NCBI GenBank assembly: GCA_030068145.1
Contig: JAPJBO010000077.1
Location: 372,001-436,000 of the forward strand
Origin: Diplonema papillatum
Taxonomy: Eukaryota; Euglenozoa; Diplonemea; Diplonemida; Diplonemidae
DNA: 64,000 nucleotides
Reading direction: 5' to 3'
Numbering within the stretch: position 1 is the first letter of the stretch; every line of letters begins with the position of its first letter. The notes beneath the pieces were generated by a model that saw only the letters and a list, made by a program, of their open reading frames with translations, searched no databases and was not told the origin of the DNA. Of the stretch, positions 63,358 to 64,000 are shown piece after piece. A program made the position numbers and the translations under genes.

Positions 63358-64000
63358 TCACGCTGAGATAGGGGAGTCCAGCAACCTGGAGAGCACCAAC
63401 GAGACCTCTTGTGCGGTGACTGCGTTGCGGCTCACCCAAGCAACGTAGCCGTCCGGTCGAACGAGGACGGCGCGAACGTCGTTAGATATCTCGCGCCAGT
63501 GACTCGACTTTTTTACTGCGATCACGTTCAGCCATCCGGGGAATCCTTTACGGCCGAGGCGACCGTCTCCCAGGCCAAGCAACCCCCAGCGCCCGTCCAT
63601 TTCGAACCGCAACTCGACCCCCGACGAGTCCTCGTATCTCAAAGCGGGCATGCGGCATCCAACAGTGAACGACTCCTCATAGATGGCCACGCCGTCAACC
63701 TTCTTCGGAACCTTCGCGGTGTCCCCCCCCTCACTCTTGGCCAATAAGGCACCTGGAAGGTCGGTGTACGAGACGCCCAGATCGTCGTTGGAAAAGAAGA
63801 GCGGTATGTCTTCCGAGTTGGTTAGAATGGTGTCGACGGCTGACTTTCGGTAGGGAGACAGGCGGGTGAGCTGTCGTCCCAGGGACAAACACGAATGGAA
63901 GAGGGTCGACTGCAGGGAGGAGGGAAAGAGTGTTGGACCGAGGGTGGATGAGGCGGTTTTGATCGTGCGGGTCACGGTGTCGACGGCTTCCATGCGGAGT
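63358..64000 (-). CDS. C-terminal part of an FAD-dependent aromatic monooxygenase
   Basis: A 211-residue frame that remains open to the window edge, so the N-terminus (with the FAD-binding GxGxxG) lies outside. The visible part looks like the end of PheA/TfdB- or MhpA-type hydroxylases: a helical segment after the FAD domain (TVTRTIKTASSTLGP), then a thioredoxin-like C-terminal domain with CRMPALRYEDSSGVEL, GRWGLLGLGDG and the typical closing VRPDGYVAWVS. Family knowledge: these flavoproteins hydroxylate phenolic or polyketide-type aromatics with NAD(P)H and O2. The substrate cannot be told from this piece. The Met at 63993 is probably internal. Confidence 0.7.
   Translation of the reverse strand, partial: LRMEAVDTVTRTIKTASSTLGPTLFPSSLQSTLFHSCLSLGRQLTRLSPYRKSAVDTILTNSEDIPLFFSNDDLGVSYTDLPGALLAKSEGGDTAKVPKKVDGVAIYEESFTVGCRMPALRYEDSSGVELRFEMDGRWGLLGLGDGRLGRKGFPGWLNVIAVKKSSHWREISNDVRAVLVRPDGYVAWVSRNAVTAQEVSLVLSRLLDSPISA

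Overview
This is nuclear DNA of a flagellated eukaryotic microbe, not a prokaryote. Protein genes are far apart, and two of the five principal loci are interrupted by GT-AG introns that rejoin in phase. Much of the remainder is decayed or non-autonomous mobile DNA. A kinesin and a giant MAP6/SAXO-type axonemal microtubule protein imply a cilium or flagellum. Secreted proteins with Ala/Pro/Thr stalks, discoidin domains and a GH128 beta-1,3-glucanase would fit a stramenopile, alveolate or haptophyte protist. The lineage is an inference; no marker settles it.

Layout. 1-22.4 kb holds a tandem family of secreted discoidin (F5/8 type C) proteins on the minus strand. Two are short, almost identical genes (1041-1958 and 20251-21168). 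Between them lies a 1,270-residue relative that adds carbohydrate-binding modules, a PKD domain, a GH128 catalytic domain, a CBM6-like domain and a 12-bp-repeat stalk (5458-9270). The flanks (called A, B and C here) recur around each gene in the same order, so whole gene-plus-flank units were copied. Broken copies of the 5' end of the big gene lie at 9425-10255. The array has been invaded by terminal-inverted-repeat (TIR) elements at 3334-3976, 10520-11630, 13373-14470, 17561-18784 and 21633-21872, and by a fragmentary retroelement with reverse-transcriptase-like and tyrosine-recombinase-like pieces (14484-15957). Two of the TIR elements carry tRNA-like modules with RNA polymerase III A and B boxes.

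22.4-38.5 kb: an apparently gene-free stretch with short dispersed repeats (D, E, F), then a five-exon kinesin on the minus strand (33697 to 27951). Its first intron carries a very recent duplication, and a 126-bp minisatellite lies upstream. A fragment resembling the SSU rRNA 530 loop lies just beyond that minisatellite.

38.5-46 kb: a single-exon gene for a 2,435-residue protein made of alternating 32-33-residue modules.

46-60 kb: mostly repeats. They include a second SSU-rRNA-like fragment, two arrays of a 62-bp minisatellite, and a decayed hAT-type transposase whose coding region the minisatellite interrupts.

60.4-64 kb: a three-exon PC-esterase/TBL-like membrane-anchored enzyme (minus strand), and the C-terminal part of an FAD-dependent aromatic monooxygenase that runs off the window.

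The genes do not form a pathway or operon. The clearest functional grouping is the secreted glycan-binding and glycan-degrading family in the first 22 kb. The kinesin and the SAXO-like protein are both microtubule proteins, but nothing in the sequence links their regulation.
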